From assembly GCA_028554755.1 (NCBI GenBank), contig JAPTOF010000015.1, positions 14,788,501-14,852,500 on the forward strand: a stretch of DNA of 64,000 nt, given 5' to 3'. Below are positions 12,501-23,480 of this stretch, in pieces (the first letter of the stretch is position 1; every line of letters starts with the position of its first letter). The stretch is from Cordia subcordata (lineage: Eukaryota; Streptophyta; Magnoliopsida; Boraginales; Cordiaceae). Made by a program: the position numbers and the translations under genes. Under the pieces are notes generated by a model, which was not told the DNA's origin, did no database searches, and saw only the letters and a list, made by a program, of their open reading frames with translations.

Positions 12501-15500
12501 AATCTCGATTATGTGAAGAGAAGCCTCATCCAGAAAATCAGGCATTCCATATGTGACAATGCTACTTATTGACCCAGTTCTACTTATTAACCCAGTTCTA
12601 AGCAGTGTTCCACTAAACTCTCCATCCATATTCAAGTTACCTGCTTCAGTAATTCAGAATACACAATTTGAAAAGGGCTTCTCAGTGCAACAATTAGAAA
12701 CTCGAACAAATCCCAAAATTTGGCAGTAGTTAAATATGCAAAACCTAGATGTTAAGCAACGAGAGGATCTGGTTTTCATTTTAGCTTCCTTACGTCATCA
12801 ACTTACAACATCTCAATGAAACTGATTTGATTGGTTGTCTTGAAAGGGAAACCCCTGAAATGTACCCTTTTCTTTTTGGACAGGACAAAAAACTTCACTT
12901 CCTAATGGTATTCAAAAGAGTATAGGGCAGAATATGCTCTTCAAAGCAAGGTACACATTTCATAAAATAGTTCTATAAAAATACGGAGGAAGATCTGGAT
13001 CATCTTCTCCTTCATTAAGAAGTCTCCAGTGACCTTTGGCCTCTCTAGAGAATTAGGATAAGCATAAGCAAGTATCTAGGTCCTACTCTCCAATACTATA
13101 ACACGATCCTTCAAAAGGAGACAACCTGAAGGCACTCAAAATTTTTCAAAGCAATATATGACACAGCAAAAATCAATGTATTAGGGGCTGGCTTACAGGG
13201 AGACCAAAGTTCAAAAGCTTACGTGATTATGAAAGGATATAGTCCAATTATAGATCTCTGACACCAATATCAAGTCATGCACGTGCTTAAAAGGAGATCA
13301 AATCTCAAAACCGTACATATTCAACTAATTATATTTTCAAATGAAAGCTAGTCTATAGTTGACAACATGGAAAGAATTTCTCCACCCAGTTACATACTCA
13401 TAAAATCTATTACAAAATCACACCTTCCCTGTCTAATTTGACCACATGGTAAATTGAAAATGAGATGCCACCTTATAATCGGGCCTCACTCCTTCCAATA
13501 TATTTCATAGGATAAAATTTGGTGCAGCTAGTTGAAGCACAAATACTTGACACCATATATGTGTAACCGGTAGACCCAACACCACTATTAACATTTCCAA
13601 AAAAATTCCCAATGCCTTCTCTGAGGGGAGACATGAAAGTACCCCAAAGTCACCCAACTCGAAGTTTCGTGAGACATATTGCCGAACAGAGATCAAGCAT
13701 TTTCGTACACCACCCAATTGAACAAGCACTACAAAGACACAGTATGTTTTATTGTTCCTTCATTGCTTTCGAAACATCATCCAATTGAACAAACACCATA
13801 CACATAAGTGTTCTATCAGATCATTGTTAACAATTCCTGGGACTTCGAGGCCTCAAAGAAGTTCTCAGAAGATAAACAATGTCGTTTTACAAGGTATCTT
13901 AGTTATGACCTAACCTGTGCTACAGCTCAATCACCTTATTAGTGGGATCTCTGCTTTCAATCTCTCAAACTTCTTATGATCAGGGAAAAGAAAAAAGAAG
14001 AAGAAAGCTAAACTAATGCTTTGAAACAAAGTTCATATTCCAGAACATAGTGATGTATTTTAGAAGAGGAAGAAACTAAACTCACGCTCTGAGACAAAGT
14101 TTCCTATTCCAGAACACAGTGATGAATTTTATTTAAAAAAGGTAATGCCGTGAACCACAATTGAGATCAATATAAACTTACAATCTAGAGGAGGGAGCAC
14201 TCTGATGGTAGCACGTAGCTCCTGAATAGTGGATGGAGGAGGAGAAGCAGTTGGGCGACAATACCCTGTATGCATAAGAACTGAAAACAAGATGGCATGC
14301 CAGTCATTCACTTCTGCAATAACAGCTTAGAATCCTAGAATTTCTAAGATCTTAGATCACAAATCCCCATACCAGCAACAAGATCAGAATCATTGGTGTA
14401 TATATCCGTCCCCCACAGCTGGCCACCTCTGACCTGCACATAAAAAAGTACTCAATCAAAAGAGGAAGCACTATGGAATAGCATTTGGTAGCATAGCAGC
14501 AACAAAGCAGAAAACCTAAGTTACTAATTCTGCATAAGCAATCAGTGCAATCTCTAAAATTAAAAGACTGCTATAACTTCAATTTCTGGTATTGACAGCC
14601 CAAGATAACTTTGAAAGGTAATAAAATATTTGAGGTGAACTTGCCTTCTTTGTACAAGTACACTGCCTGCAGAATATTTAAATTTCAAGTATGATTCCCA
14701 GAAAAGGGTAATTAGCAATCAAGCATTTGGTGCCATGAAAAACAGCAAGAAGCTAAGAGAAGAAAACCCTACAAGACTATCCGATCACAGAACAAGATTC
14801 TGATTAGCCAAGCACCCCATTAATAAGACGCCTTATGAGTGCATCAAGAAGCCAAACTTTGTTCTATCACATACACACAGTCAACTAAGGCCTAGAGGTC
14901 ATAATTGACCAACTAATGAAACAAGTTACACTCCATTCATTAATCATCTTGAGCTCTGCCAGAGTGGGGGGCCATTTATAAGAATCTTATGTGACTGATA
15001 TGGTAGACGCCTGCGATATTCACCTTGAGACTTACTGATCCATCCTTCACTTGAATGAGTCACCACGGCTTCTCCAACCATGACTTCCAATTAATTCTAG
15101 CTGTTAAATGTAAATACTATTCAAGTCTACTCTTGCATGAGGAAGGAAATAAATCTATTGCAATAAATTAGTTGATGGTTCACGCACCGTGCAAAAGAAA
15201 TCAGAGAATGACTTGAATGGTATTCCCGTTATCTACCTAACTTTTCCTTTTCCAAAAATATTATCTTACTTTTGTAAATCCCATTGTAACCAGAAAATAT
15301 CCCATTACATCAAACATGCATAATTAACATTGACTATTAATCGTGTACTGGCACCAACTTAGAAACAAGAACAATACTAGAAAAATATAAGGAGACCATA
15401 AAATGGTTCAACCAAATTTTGTTTCCCAAGAGCTAGCACAGTAATTCCCCCTCCCCCTCCCCCACCCCCAACCCCAACCCCAAAACAAGGTAACTAGCAA

Positions 15501-18500
15501 TATATTAGGGATAGACAACAAAATGACAAATTCTGAAGTCCTAAGAACCAATATGGAGTTTAATGTTTCCTTTCCTATCCTCCCTCGGTTCTTGCAATAA
15601 TGCACCTGGATTTATTTTTTTCCGGTTGAGGCGACGAGTATTGTATTGCAAGTACCCCTCTTTATTGACCACTTTAATCAGATGCCACTCAATGTCAGAA
15701 GAGCTAAATCTGAAAAAAGAGGAGAATTAGGTTCGTGACAACAAATCAATAAAACTAAATTTTTGGTTGCTAAAATGCTGTTTAAGTTAGAACATCCTAA
15801 AGGAACAATAATTCCGAATTACTAAATTAATAACCTAACCAACTTTTCAATTTATTCTACATGGACCCACGTTGACACAACATGACACCGCGACCAAATC
15901 AACATCTGGGGGACAAGAAATAATGATAATCACAAGAATGAAGATTATGAAAAATAAGCAGAAAAACCATGCCTGAATTTTGATATTATAGCCTAAGGTG
16001 TTAGTGTGTTTTTCACTGGAAACTATGCAGCCAGAATACTTGACTTGAATAGTATGTTTGTCACTGGAAACTATGCAGCAATAATACTTGACTTGAACTC
16101 ACAAAAAAAATGTACACCACCTCTATTTGCCTATATGGTAAACATCACGACCAATGATAAAAAGAATGACGCCCTTTTTTCTAGTCTGCTTTTTAGTAGG
16201 ATGATAGGTAGGCGTCCCTTGCATGGGCCATAGTATCTTTGGGCTTGAATAGAAACCGGAGATGCCCACTTCCATGAAACTCCCAGAGATATTGGGTCAT
16301 GTCCTTTACTATTTTTGTCCATAAAGCCATATAATCTTATTTATTTTTCAACTACCCCAAGATACGATATTTCACCATCTTAAATACTGTTCAGATTCAA
16401 CTCCACTACGCTCTTAGAATATGAAGCATATGTGAGAATACCAATTGGATGTACACCATGGGCCAGTTTTTCCTCACAACAAATTCAAAATTGCTGGGCC
16501 AAGTCCAAGAATCTCAAACAGGATGCTGCAAATCTGATACCAATCGATGTAATTCAGGAGAAGAACATTATTAACAATGAAAATCATCTTACTTGGCGAT
16601 TCGTAGCAGAAACATGCTCTGCTGGTATACGGATCTCAAGTGTAGGGCCATTTTGAGAGCTTTCAGAGACTCTATCAGCTTGGGATGATTCGTATTCTTT
16701 CCACAATTTTATAAGCACTTGCATGCACTCGCCCACTCTATAAACAACCGTAGATACATCAGGTTTTCCTGCAGGAAGAACCAGACATGCTCATGAAGTA
16801 AGAGAGAATAGCTATACAACAAAACTACATAGAAAATAATAAGTTCAATAATGCTTCAGTTTCCCACAGTGTCTCCAGTTTTCCTTTTAGAACATTGAGA
16901 TATTTAAAATATCAAATCTTTTGTGATTTGATTAAGATGTAGATAATTTTCATATAATCTGTTCAGCTAACAAATAACTCCGTGTCACGAACCCCTTAGA
17001 AGTAGTAATTTCAGAGCAGCTGACTCTTAGATCTTGAAATGATCAAATCAGGTTTTGTACAATCTGTCTTAAGATAATTTTGCTAGAATAGCGGAAAGGA
17101 TATTCATTAAACATTGACCTAGGATAGCCAAAAGGAAATTTCATCAAACATCAAGACACAATTATCAGTTATTGTCAACATATCAGGCAATAAATTAGGA
17201 GATGTGCTATTATTGTGTCCGTCATTAATGCAAGTTAGTTTTTCTTAAATGTGAAAGAACTAAAGGATGACCCAATATTTTACATAGCAAAAGATAAAAA
17301 GAAAAGGAACTTTTAAAACTCAATGTCAAAATATGTGCAGCAGTAGGCATGTAAAAACTTCCAAATAAGTTTCTTTTAGAAAGAACAAAAAAACTTCTTA
17401 TGAAAGTGATGTGAAGCGACTAAATCCTACATCTCTAAGAGTAGGATAACCACCAAACATCACCTTCCAGCCAAGCCTAAGAAATAAGAATCTCTGCCAA
17501 ACGCTTACAGGTTATCCATCAACTACCATAAACCATGATGCTTTTGAATATTGAAAACACCATTACAGCAATTGATGTTGATCTGATGGAATTCTCTAAG
17601 GCAATTGACATACTTAAGTAAAAGAGGTAAAAGATTCCAAAACTTATCATTTCTAGATTTCTAGTTAAAAATTGAAAATCTGTTATACTGAAATAGCTAA
17701 AAAGAAATCTGTTTTTTTTTTTCTTTCTGAACTCTAATGGGCAAAGGAGATGAAATGATTGCAATATTTTCCAATCCAACTTGTTCCACCTATGAAATCG
17801 GGTGAGATGTATATGAGGAATCACACTAGAAATGATAATACTTATTAATTTCCCAGGAAGGACCACACTAGGATGGCATACTCCACATTTTAATTTTGAA
17901 CCTATATGTGTTATTTGACCTATCATACCCCAAGATACCAGAAAAATTCTAATTACCTCATAGCACATATATCCTTTAGAGTAAATCCAGATCTATCGAC
18001 AAAATAAAAATTCTATGCAACACCAATATGACAGAGTTGAATGCGGGTAGAAAAGCAATCCATCTTTAAGACCTTCCATTTGGGACTAATATTAGATCAG
18101 AACAAGAAAGAAATATAATAACAAAAACAGAGACATGAATATACTACCGTTTTCCATTTGCACTAAGACCAAATAATGTGAATAAGTTTAGCTAGAGTGC
18201 CTAGCCATTTTAATAACAATGGTGGCTCTTGGATGTACATGGCAATAATAAACCAAATCTCATAGTTATTGCATTGTCTCTGCTAGATATTAGTCAGTGA
18301 AAGAACTACCACATCATAAAATTTCAGTTTTAGACATTAGCAAATTAGCTGACATGAGTGCTAATAAATCACAGCAGATGTGCATAAGAACAACTCCGTG
18401 GTTGATGATGACTACAAACAGATCTTCCAGCCAGATGATTCAGATTAACAGCTTACCTTGGGACCTGCAGAGGAGCAAAATAAAAGGAAATTGTCAAAAC

Positions 18501-21500
18501 ATCAGTCCGCCCACACATAGAAGAGAACATTCTAAAATAAATGCTTTCAATAACAAACACATATCAGCAAAATGTTTATACAGCAGGTTAGAAATACTAA
18601 AACTGTTGTCATTAATAATTAATTAATATATATTATTTCCAAGTTAGAAGTGACTCATGTCTGCTAAAGTATCTAGATTATAGACACTGTGGCAAATTTC
18701 ACAACATTATATGATATCCCTTTCAAGAAAAGAAATGTGTCCAATAGGAAAAGCATGCATAATCAGTTAACATAGATTTACAAAATGTTTTCGATAGTAT
18801 CACTGATCTATTTCCTAACACCTGTCACCATTGAGACATGTAAATTTCCAGAGAACCTGAAACAGAATTTGGACATCACCATAAAAATAAACATGCTAGG
18901 CTTATGACATCTCAACGTCACTTAAGTATCCCAGTAATATCATCTTACAGCCTATTTTCCCTTTCCCTTTCCCTTTTCCATTTTCTCTTTTTCCTTTTTC
19001 TTTTCAGTGAACAAAATAGAAAGGGGATATACAGCAATTCTTTCCGTAGATTTTGATCTTTATTTCAAAAAGGAGAATAGGAAACCATATCAGCTTCACA
19101 TATAAACTAGTAGTTTATAGTGCAAGTCTAATAATATGAAAAATGCAGTAGGTTGCAAGTAACATAAGCCATGAAAAGGGACTGTGCTTAACACCAAACA
19201 GTATAAATTACATGAACAACTGAATAGTTTGTATGATTTACTTGTACATGTGACAAGATTTATTAAAAAAAGCTAGGCTTTTTAAATGAAACATGATGGT
19301 CAAGAGTAAACATTTTCAACGAAATGGCCAGTGAGATCTCCTGAAACCCTTGTCAACTTCCAATTATGCATACAAAAGGTCCTACAAGATATATGTATGC
19401 TGATGGACTGAAACATGTCTTGACACTCTTTGCTTATGCAACTTGTGCAAGTTCCACTACTAGACATGGAACTGGACATTAGTGTATCTACAATCGAGTT
19501 GTCATATTGTTGCTTTGTGCTTTATATTAATTCGTCATAAAACAACGGTAAAAACTAGTGCCAAGAACTTCTGTATTATACTTGAACCCAAACATAGAAC
19601 CCCCAATCTTTCAAACAAGTTTTCTCCTTTTATTTAGTCAGAAACCCCAAAGAATAAACACCCAAAGGGAAGAAAATGGATGTCAATGCAACCCCAAGGA
19701 AAAATTGAAGTAAATACGACTTTAAGTAGGAAGGAATTGAGTTGCCATCATCCTAAATATCCAGACATCTTAAGAAAAAAATTTCCCCTGTAACATGATC
19801 AATGCACTTCCATTGAAAGCCTTCCAGCTAGAAATGATCCAACCACACCCCTACTTGGACACGATATTCCCACACCGTGAAACTGCTATTCAGTTGAATA
19901 AGGCGCTTAGATATCCCCTATCCACGTTTACCCCACCACTCTAATTCGCACTGTTACCTCTAATTTGCACTGCTAAAGAGTGAACTCCAACATACACCAA
20001 GATTTCTCTTCTTTCAACTTTCGTAAAAGATGCATATTAGTAGAAGCCTAGAAGGTGAAAGGTATACCATGGAGGAAAATATTAGAAATGGACAAATACA
20101 CTCGACATTGGAGCTCCAAACCTTTAACAGATCTGCAAGGGAGGTCACCGAAAAAGCCACCAGCCTTCACATCAATAAAGATGTAGCTGAAGTTGCCCCT
20201 TCTTTTTGCATAGCATCACGCTGATTTCATAAAAAACACATCATACTTGGTCTAGCACCGGCAACATTTGCCGCAATACCCCTTATACTAAATTAAATTC
20301 ATAACACATGAGATGCATAAAGAAAATCTCAAGGATTCACTGAGAAAGCAACCATAACTTGGTCAATTGGTGAAAATAACATAGGTAACCAGACATAAAA
20401 CAAGGAGAAAGTCATACACTTCATTATCTTGAGAGCGAGATCTAAAACGAGGATCACGATTAGCATGAGGGCTGCCCCTTGGTCGAAGCATCCTCCTACG
20501 CTGTTGAACTCCATAACTGAAAGCCTCTCTTTCCCTGTCAGCACCTGCTTCAGCATCCACACCTTCATCTGATTCTTTATCATGATAACGACTATATTTA
20601 TCAGATCTCTCACCATCCACCTCCACATCTCTTTCCTTTCTCCCATCCCTGCCATCCCTATCAACATTTTTCCAGCTTTCTTGGTCTTTATGTTTCTTTT
20701 GCTCTGATAAGGAATTTTCCTCCTCCATCGCTCTGCCAGAAACATCCACAGTTTCTTTTACATTGTGCAAGCCTTCTTTCTCAGCCCCATTCCATGCTTC
20801 TCTCTTTATATAATCCTTTTCCCTGTCTTTTAATTTTTCCTTATCTTTTGAAAGATCCTTTCCTTCCCTATCCCACCTATCAACATCTCTTTCTTCCTTC
20901 ATTGAGTCCTTGTTCTCAACCCTACTACCACCTATTTGCAAGTTGTTCCGACGATCAGTCTTGTCTTTATCTGGGTCTCCCCATTCCCGGTGCTTCACTT
21001 CTTTCCTTCTCTTATCTTTGTCTTTATACTTATCCTCCCCTCTGAGATCAATTTTATTCTCCCCAACAGCCTCACGGGCTTCATGACAATCCTTGTCCTC
21101 TGCATTTAACCCTTCCTTTCCAGACTCAGGTGGGCCATGCATAATTGTTCTCGAAGCATGCCAGGTATCAAGATGCCCTCCAGCAACATCAGGATACCTT
21201 TTGCCCCTGTGTTGTTCTTTTGAGTCTTTCCCAGTCAATTGACTACTTGGAGCACTATAAGCATCCTTGTCGGTCTTCCAATCAACCTTAGATTCAGAGT
21301 AAGTATCTTTTTCATGCTTCGTCTCTTTCTTATCATCAAGTCTGCTATCAAATTTCACATCCTTATCAACTTTAGCCCCCAGGTGTGAGTCCCTGGATTC
21401 AGTTTTAGCTTCACGGCCGTCAAGTTTATGGTCTCTGTTAGTATCTCTAGAATCCCTTATGTCCATTCTGTTCTCTGAACCAGCAGAATGATCAGGATGT

Positions 21501-21778
21501 GACTCATTTGATGATGAAGGCACTCGGAACATTGGAACTAGAGGCGATCTCCTATCTGGATCTCGTGACTCAGTCCGCGCAATCTTAGGCATCCGAGGGT
21601 CCTGCCCAACATCATAAGGTGGATGATACTCATTTGTACCTAAGGGCGTCAACTTAGCACCGCCACTGGAGTATGCACCCAAATCATCATGTGGGTACTT
21701 TGAAATGGATGAATGGCCGTGACTTCCAGTGCCATTTCCAGTCTCCTGATGTGACCTTTTGTTAGGTGGAGAACTCAT
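578..21778 (-). CDS. HDC1: HDC1, Rxt3-like histone deacetylase complex subunit (3' end off window)
   Basis: Coding exons joined by me, high to low: 21778-20418, 18464-18457, 16768-16593, 14433-14373, 14280-14182, 11785-11691, 10676-10563, 4698-4631, 2536-2426, 800-578. All have GT-AG borders and matching phases, giving 772 open codons. The start [12 protein letters not shown] fits the plant family. Residues about 85-440 are a charged K/D/E/R-rich low-complexity region; then comes a conserved core with YRVGECMQ, the Rxt3-type segment [15 protein letters not shown] (from about 521), [16 protein letters not shown] residues, [10 protein letters not shown], and [19 protein letters not shown] near 750. 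In Arabidopsis, HDC1 is a nuclear scaffold binding HDA6/HDA19 deacetylases, SAP18 and ING proteins, and affects ABA and stress responses (family knowledge). The family's final tryptophan-rich residues are missing because the last exon lies left of position 1. Introns are long; one holds a Copia element, another a LINE relic. Identity comes from remembered family sequence; exon borders are inferred without transcripts. Confidence 0.92.
1300..2300 (+). mobile_element. Degenerate LINE (L1-type) reverse-transcriptase relic
   Basis: Plus-strand translation, broken by stops and frameshifts, shows pieces of a non-LTR reverse transcriptase in order. These are a [13 protein letters not shown] segment, [26 protein letters not shown] residues around 1540-1610, a [13 protein letters not shown] block (normally KxxMxKAYDxVxW) near 1745, and [13 protein letters not shown] near 1945. 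A trace of the downstream FLWG region follows. The YxDD-type catalytic core is not recoverable. It lies antisense in the last visible HDC1 intron (801-2425). It is old and clearly non-functional. Confidence 0.75.
2537..4630. other. HDC1 intron 8, no recognised feature
   Basis: AT-rich intronic sequence between the exons ending at 4631 and starting at 2536. Short open frames occur on both strands, but none has a recognisable domain or splice context. Confidence 0.6.
5077..5287 (-). repeat. Copia-1 3' LTR
   Basis: 211 bp, TG...CA ends, next to the polypurine tract. It contains a TATA-like ctataaatgg on the minus strand near 5140. It matches 9839-10049 except for nine substitutions and no indels. 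Confidence 0.93.
5288..5303 (-). other. Copia-1 polypurine tract
   Basis: Minus strand reads AGCTTGAGGGGGGA immediately before the 3' LTR. The polyprotein stop codon (TGA, 5297-5295) lies inside it, a common arrangement in Copia elements. Confidence 0.8.
5295..9616 (-). pseudogene. Copia-1 gag-pol polyprotein, interrupted
   Basis: Starts [10 protein letters not shown] at 9616. Gag (UBN2-like) is followed by a zinc knuckle [14 protein letters not shown] (CX2CX4HX4C). The protease site reads LDFGANTHV, so the Ser/Thr after the catalytic Asp is Phe. GAG-pre-integrase LWHQRLGHP and integrase with DV, TDNG and NGRVERKH follow. Reverse transcriptase keeps YVDD, and RNase H keeps DSDWA and IEAEYRA. 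Breaks: TAG at 7966-7964, TAG at 7945-7943, a one-base frameshift near 7440-7460, TAG at 5906-5904 and TAG at 5390-5388. All four stops are TAG; see findings. Coding potential is otherwise continuous, so decay is recent. Confidence 0.92.
9823..9838 (-). other. Copia-1 primer-binding site
   Basis: Minus strand TGGTTATCAGAGCAGG directly abuts the 5' LTR. It resembles the complement of the initiator-Met tRNA 3' end, the usual plant Copia primer, with one extra T. Confidence 0.8.
9839..10049 (-). repeat. Copia-1 5' LTR
   Basis: 211 bp, TG...CA ends, followed in element orientation by the tRNA primer site. The target duplication AGATC begins at its outer edge (10050). Confidence 0.93.
12061..12080. 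repeat. (AC)10 microsatellite
   Basis: Perfect AC dinucleotide run in an HDC1 intron. Confidence 0.95.
13998..14130. repeat. Imperfect tandem duplication, about 65-75 bp units
   Basis: Two adjacent copies share aagaaactaaact-like text, CTTTG/CTCTGA-ACAAAGTT, TATTCCAGAACA and AGTGATG.ATTTTA. It lies inside an HDC1 intron with no sign of function. Confidence 0.7.
15447..15481 (-). other. G-quadruplex-forming tract on the HDC1 transcript strand
   Basis: The plus strand has six C runs of 5,5,5,5,4,4 separated by 1,1,1,2,2 bases. The HDC1 sense strand therefore carries six G runs of 4-5 with very short loops, well inside the usual G4 rule. It lies in the intron between coding exons 3 and 4. Confidence 0.85.
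16012..16100. repeat. 45-bp tandem duplication
   Basis: Two successive copies of a segment with TCACTGGAAACTATGCAG and ATACTTGACTTGAA, in the intron between HDC1 exons 3 and 4. Confidence 0.85.
16769..20417. other. HDC1 introns 1-2 flanking the microexon
   Basis: Apart from the microexon and a CCCTTT/CTTTTT pyrimidine-rich run at about 18957-19008 (purine-rich on the transcript strand), I see only AT-rich intron. Confidence 0.55.
18457..18464 (-). CDS. HDC1: HDC1 8-nt microexon (coding exon 2)
   Basis: Read on the minus strand this is GTCCCAAG, preceded by a pyrimidine-rich acceptor ending in ctctgcag and followed by the donor gtaagc. Exon 1 ends two bases into a codon at a gtatga donor, and exon 3 must receive one base to enter the conserved YRVGECMQ frame. 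Adding exactly 8 nt solves both, giving the peptide DNE-VSQ-GKPDVST across the three exons. The Arabidopsis protein, as I remember it, has a similar tripeptide at this point. No other candidate was needed. Confidence 0.82.
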
Positions 21779-21851
21779 TTTAATTAGTGCGAATTGATTC
21801 AGCTTACTGTGTAAGGCTTACAGCAAACCATAAACATTCACCAGCTGTGAC
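21779..21851 (-). other. HDC1: HDC1 5' UTR, second leader exon
   Basis: Between the HDC1 start codon and an acceptor (tttgcag on the minus strand). Together with the donor near 22764 it defines a leader intron of about 0.9 kb. The assignment rests on splice signals only. Confidence 0.5.
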
Positions 21852-22764
21852 CTGCAAATATCATCCCAAATAGAAACCGAAACAAAAATGTCATATGATC
21901 TGAAACATAAAATGCACGTCAATTCAGTTTTCTTCATGCCTCCATTCACAAGGAAACGCCAAGCACACAAGAAATACCTCCATCTTACACAAATAAGGCT
22001 GTGCAGAGAGTAAAGATAATTACATTCACCATTTACCTGACAGGATCATCCCAGACTATTTTCACTCACAAGATATTAAATTAGCAAAATTTAAGTAAAT
22101 AAAGCAACAAACACAAAACATTTTCTTACAGTTAATTACGCGAGTTAAATTCCCTGTAGCAAATTTATGGTTAAACGTAACATAGAAAAAGTAAAGTGTT
22201 AATTACAGTCATGAGAGTCGTGTGTGTGTATATGTAGAAAAGATATCATCTTTGCAGCCAAACTCACTCTTTATTCGTGCGCAAGAACATGCATAGTGCA
22301 GCAAGAATAATCAAAAGAGACTACTAATAAATTTCAACCATTTTACACATAAAACCGCTCGCCCACACAGAAAATTTGAACCATTTCACATATAACCGCC
22401 CACCCACAAAAGAACACCAAAATTAAAAACTAAAAGAAACCCATAGAACAATTAAAAACCCAAGAAATTATGAACCCTTACAGCACAAAATTCAAAGGCA
22501 GCTCCAACGGTAAAATTAACAGAGTGGTCGAGCCATAAAAATAGGCCCTCCTGCAAAAAAAAAATTTGCAAGACAAGGCCGCATGCAAAGAACACACAAA
22601 AAAGGAAAAAAAAAAAAAAAGTCTCGGCCTTGTTATTCACAAATGTGAGAATTTAATCAAAAAAAGAAATGCTCACTTAATTGTGCTATGGAATGAAAAA
22701 GAAGCAGTAAACATATTCAGATCTCCAAAATTATGTTTAGATTAATGTGTAAAAGAGTGATTAC

Positions 22765-22860
22765 CTCGCAATCGTCGTCTGAGGGGCCTCTTTTTTCCTA
22801 CAATTGGGTTTTCTGTTGGCCGAGGGGCGCGGCGAGGCTTTCGATATCAGTGTACTGTTG
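22765..22860 (-). other. HDC1: HDC1 5' UTR, first leader exon (right edge approximate)
   Basis: A locally GC-richer stretch ending in gcgag followed by the donor gtaatc on the minus strand, which suits a first non-coding exon. The transcription start is not visible; the right boundary is placed where the GC-rich stretch ends. The core promoter would lie just above 22860, where an ATAAATA-like run occurs on the minus strand but nothing decisive. Confidence 0.42.
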
Positions 22861-23042
22861 GAAACAATAAGTATTAGCGTATTTATGTTATTATTATATG
22901 ACGACAAAATATTACGATGTCTGCACCTGTAAATACGTACGACCCATGCGTACGTGGCGGCGCCTGTGGAGGTGGATTATGATGTGTCATAGCTTTAGGC
23001 CCGTTTTGGTTAAAAACCATGTGTTATGGCGAGCAATTACGC

Positions 23043-23480
23043 TGTGTTTGGATTGAGGAGATTTGGGGGGGGGAGAGGGAATGGATTAGGAAGGATTTAT
23101 GAATCCTTTCTCATGTTTGGGTAGAAAAGATTTGGAGGGGTGGGGTTTAGAGGGGATTTCATTTCTTTTAATATTAATCCTCCCAAATTGGGAGAAAAGG
23201 GAGGGATAGGATTTTTTTTTTGCTGTAATGACTTTTTTACTCTTTTTTTTATGTTTAAATATAAAAGTAATAAAGGGTATAAATGTCTATTTAAATATAA
23301 AATTTATCTCTTCATTCCATTTTCTTTCTAACCAAACATAAGATACTCATAATCATTTATGTTCCTTTCCACTGCAAAAAAACTCTAATCCAAATATGAA
23401 TTACCCATTTTCTCTCATTTCCTTTATAATCCTTTCCTTTCCTTTCCTTTATTACATTTTCCCCCTCCAATCCAAACACA
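23043..23480. mobile_element. MITE-like element with terminal inverted repeats
   Basis: Left end reads TGTGTTTGGATTG followed by a G-rich run. The right end reads CCCCCTCCAATCCAAACACA, its approximate inverted complement. The interior is AT-rich, non-coding and about 0.44 kb long. Internal segments near each end (ttggagggg, ctaatccaaat) also mirror each other. I could not settle a target-site duplication. It sits about 0.2 kb upstream of the inferred HDC1 first exon. Confidence 0.65.

Larger units (their letters stand above)
11786..14181. other. HDC1 intron 5, only simple repeats seen
   Basis: AT-rich intron between exon 6 and exon 5. It includes the AC microsatellite and the short tandem duplication listed separately. 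I see no other gene or mobile element. Confidence 0.55.

Noticed and set aside
15447..15481. TTGGGG-like text considered as an interstitial telomere
   Set aside because: Only two such units occur within a longer irregular G-run; plant telomere repeats are TTTAGGG.
16006..16233. 75-residue plus-strand ORF
   Set aside because: Created by a 45-bp tandem duplication in an HDC1 intron; no coding signal beyond the repeat.
20329..20745. 138-residue minus-strand ORF overlapping HDC1 exon 1
   Set aside because: Shadow frame of the conserved HDC1 exon; only the HDC1 frame carries family motifs.
20794..21045. Plus-strand ORF opposite HDC1 exon 1
   Set aside because: Antisense shadow of the K/D/E-rich HDC1 coding sequence.
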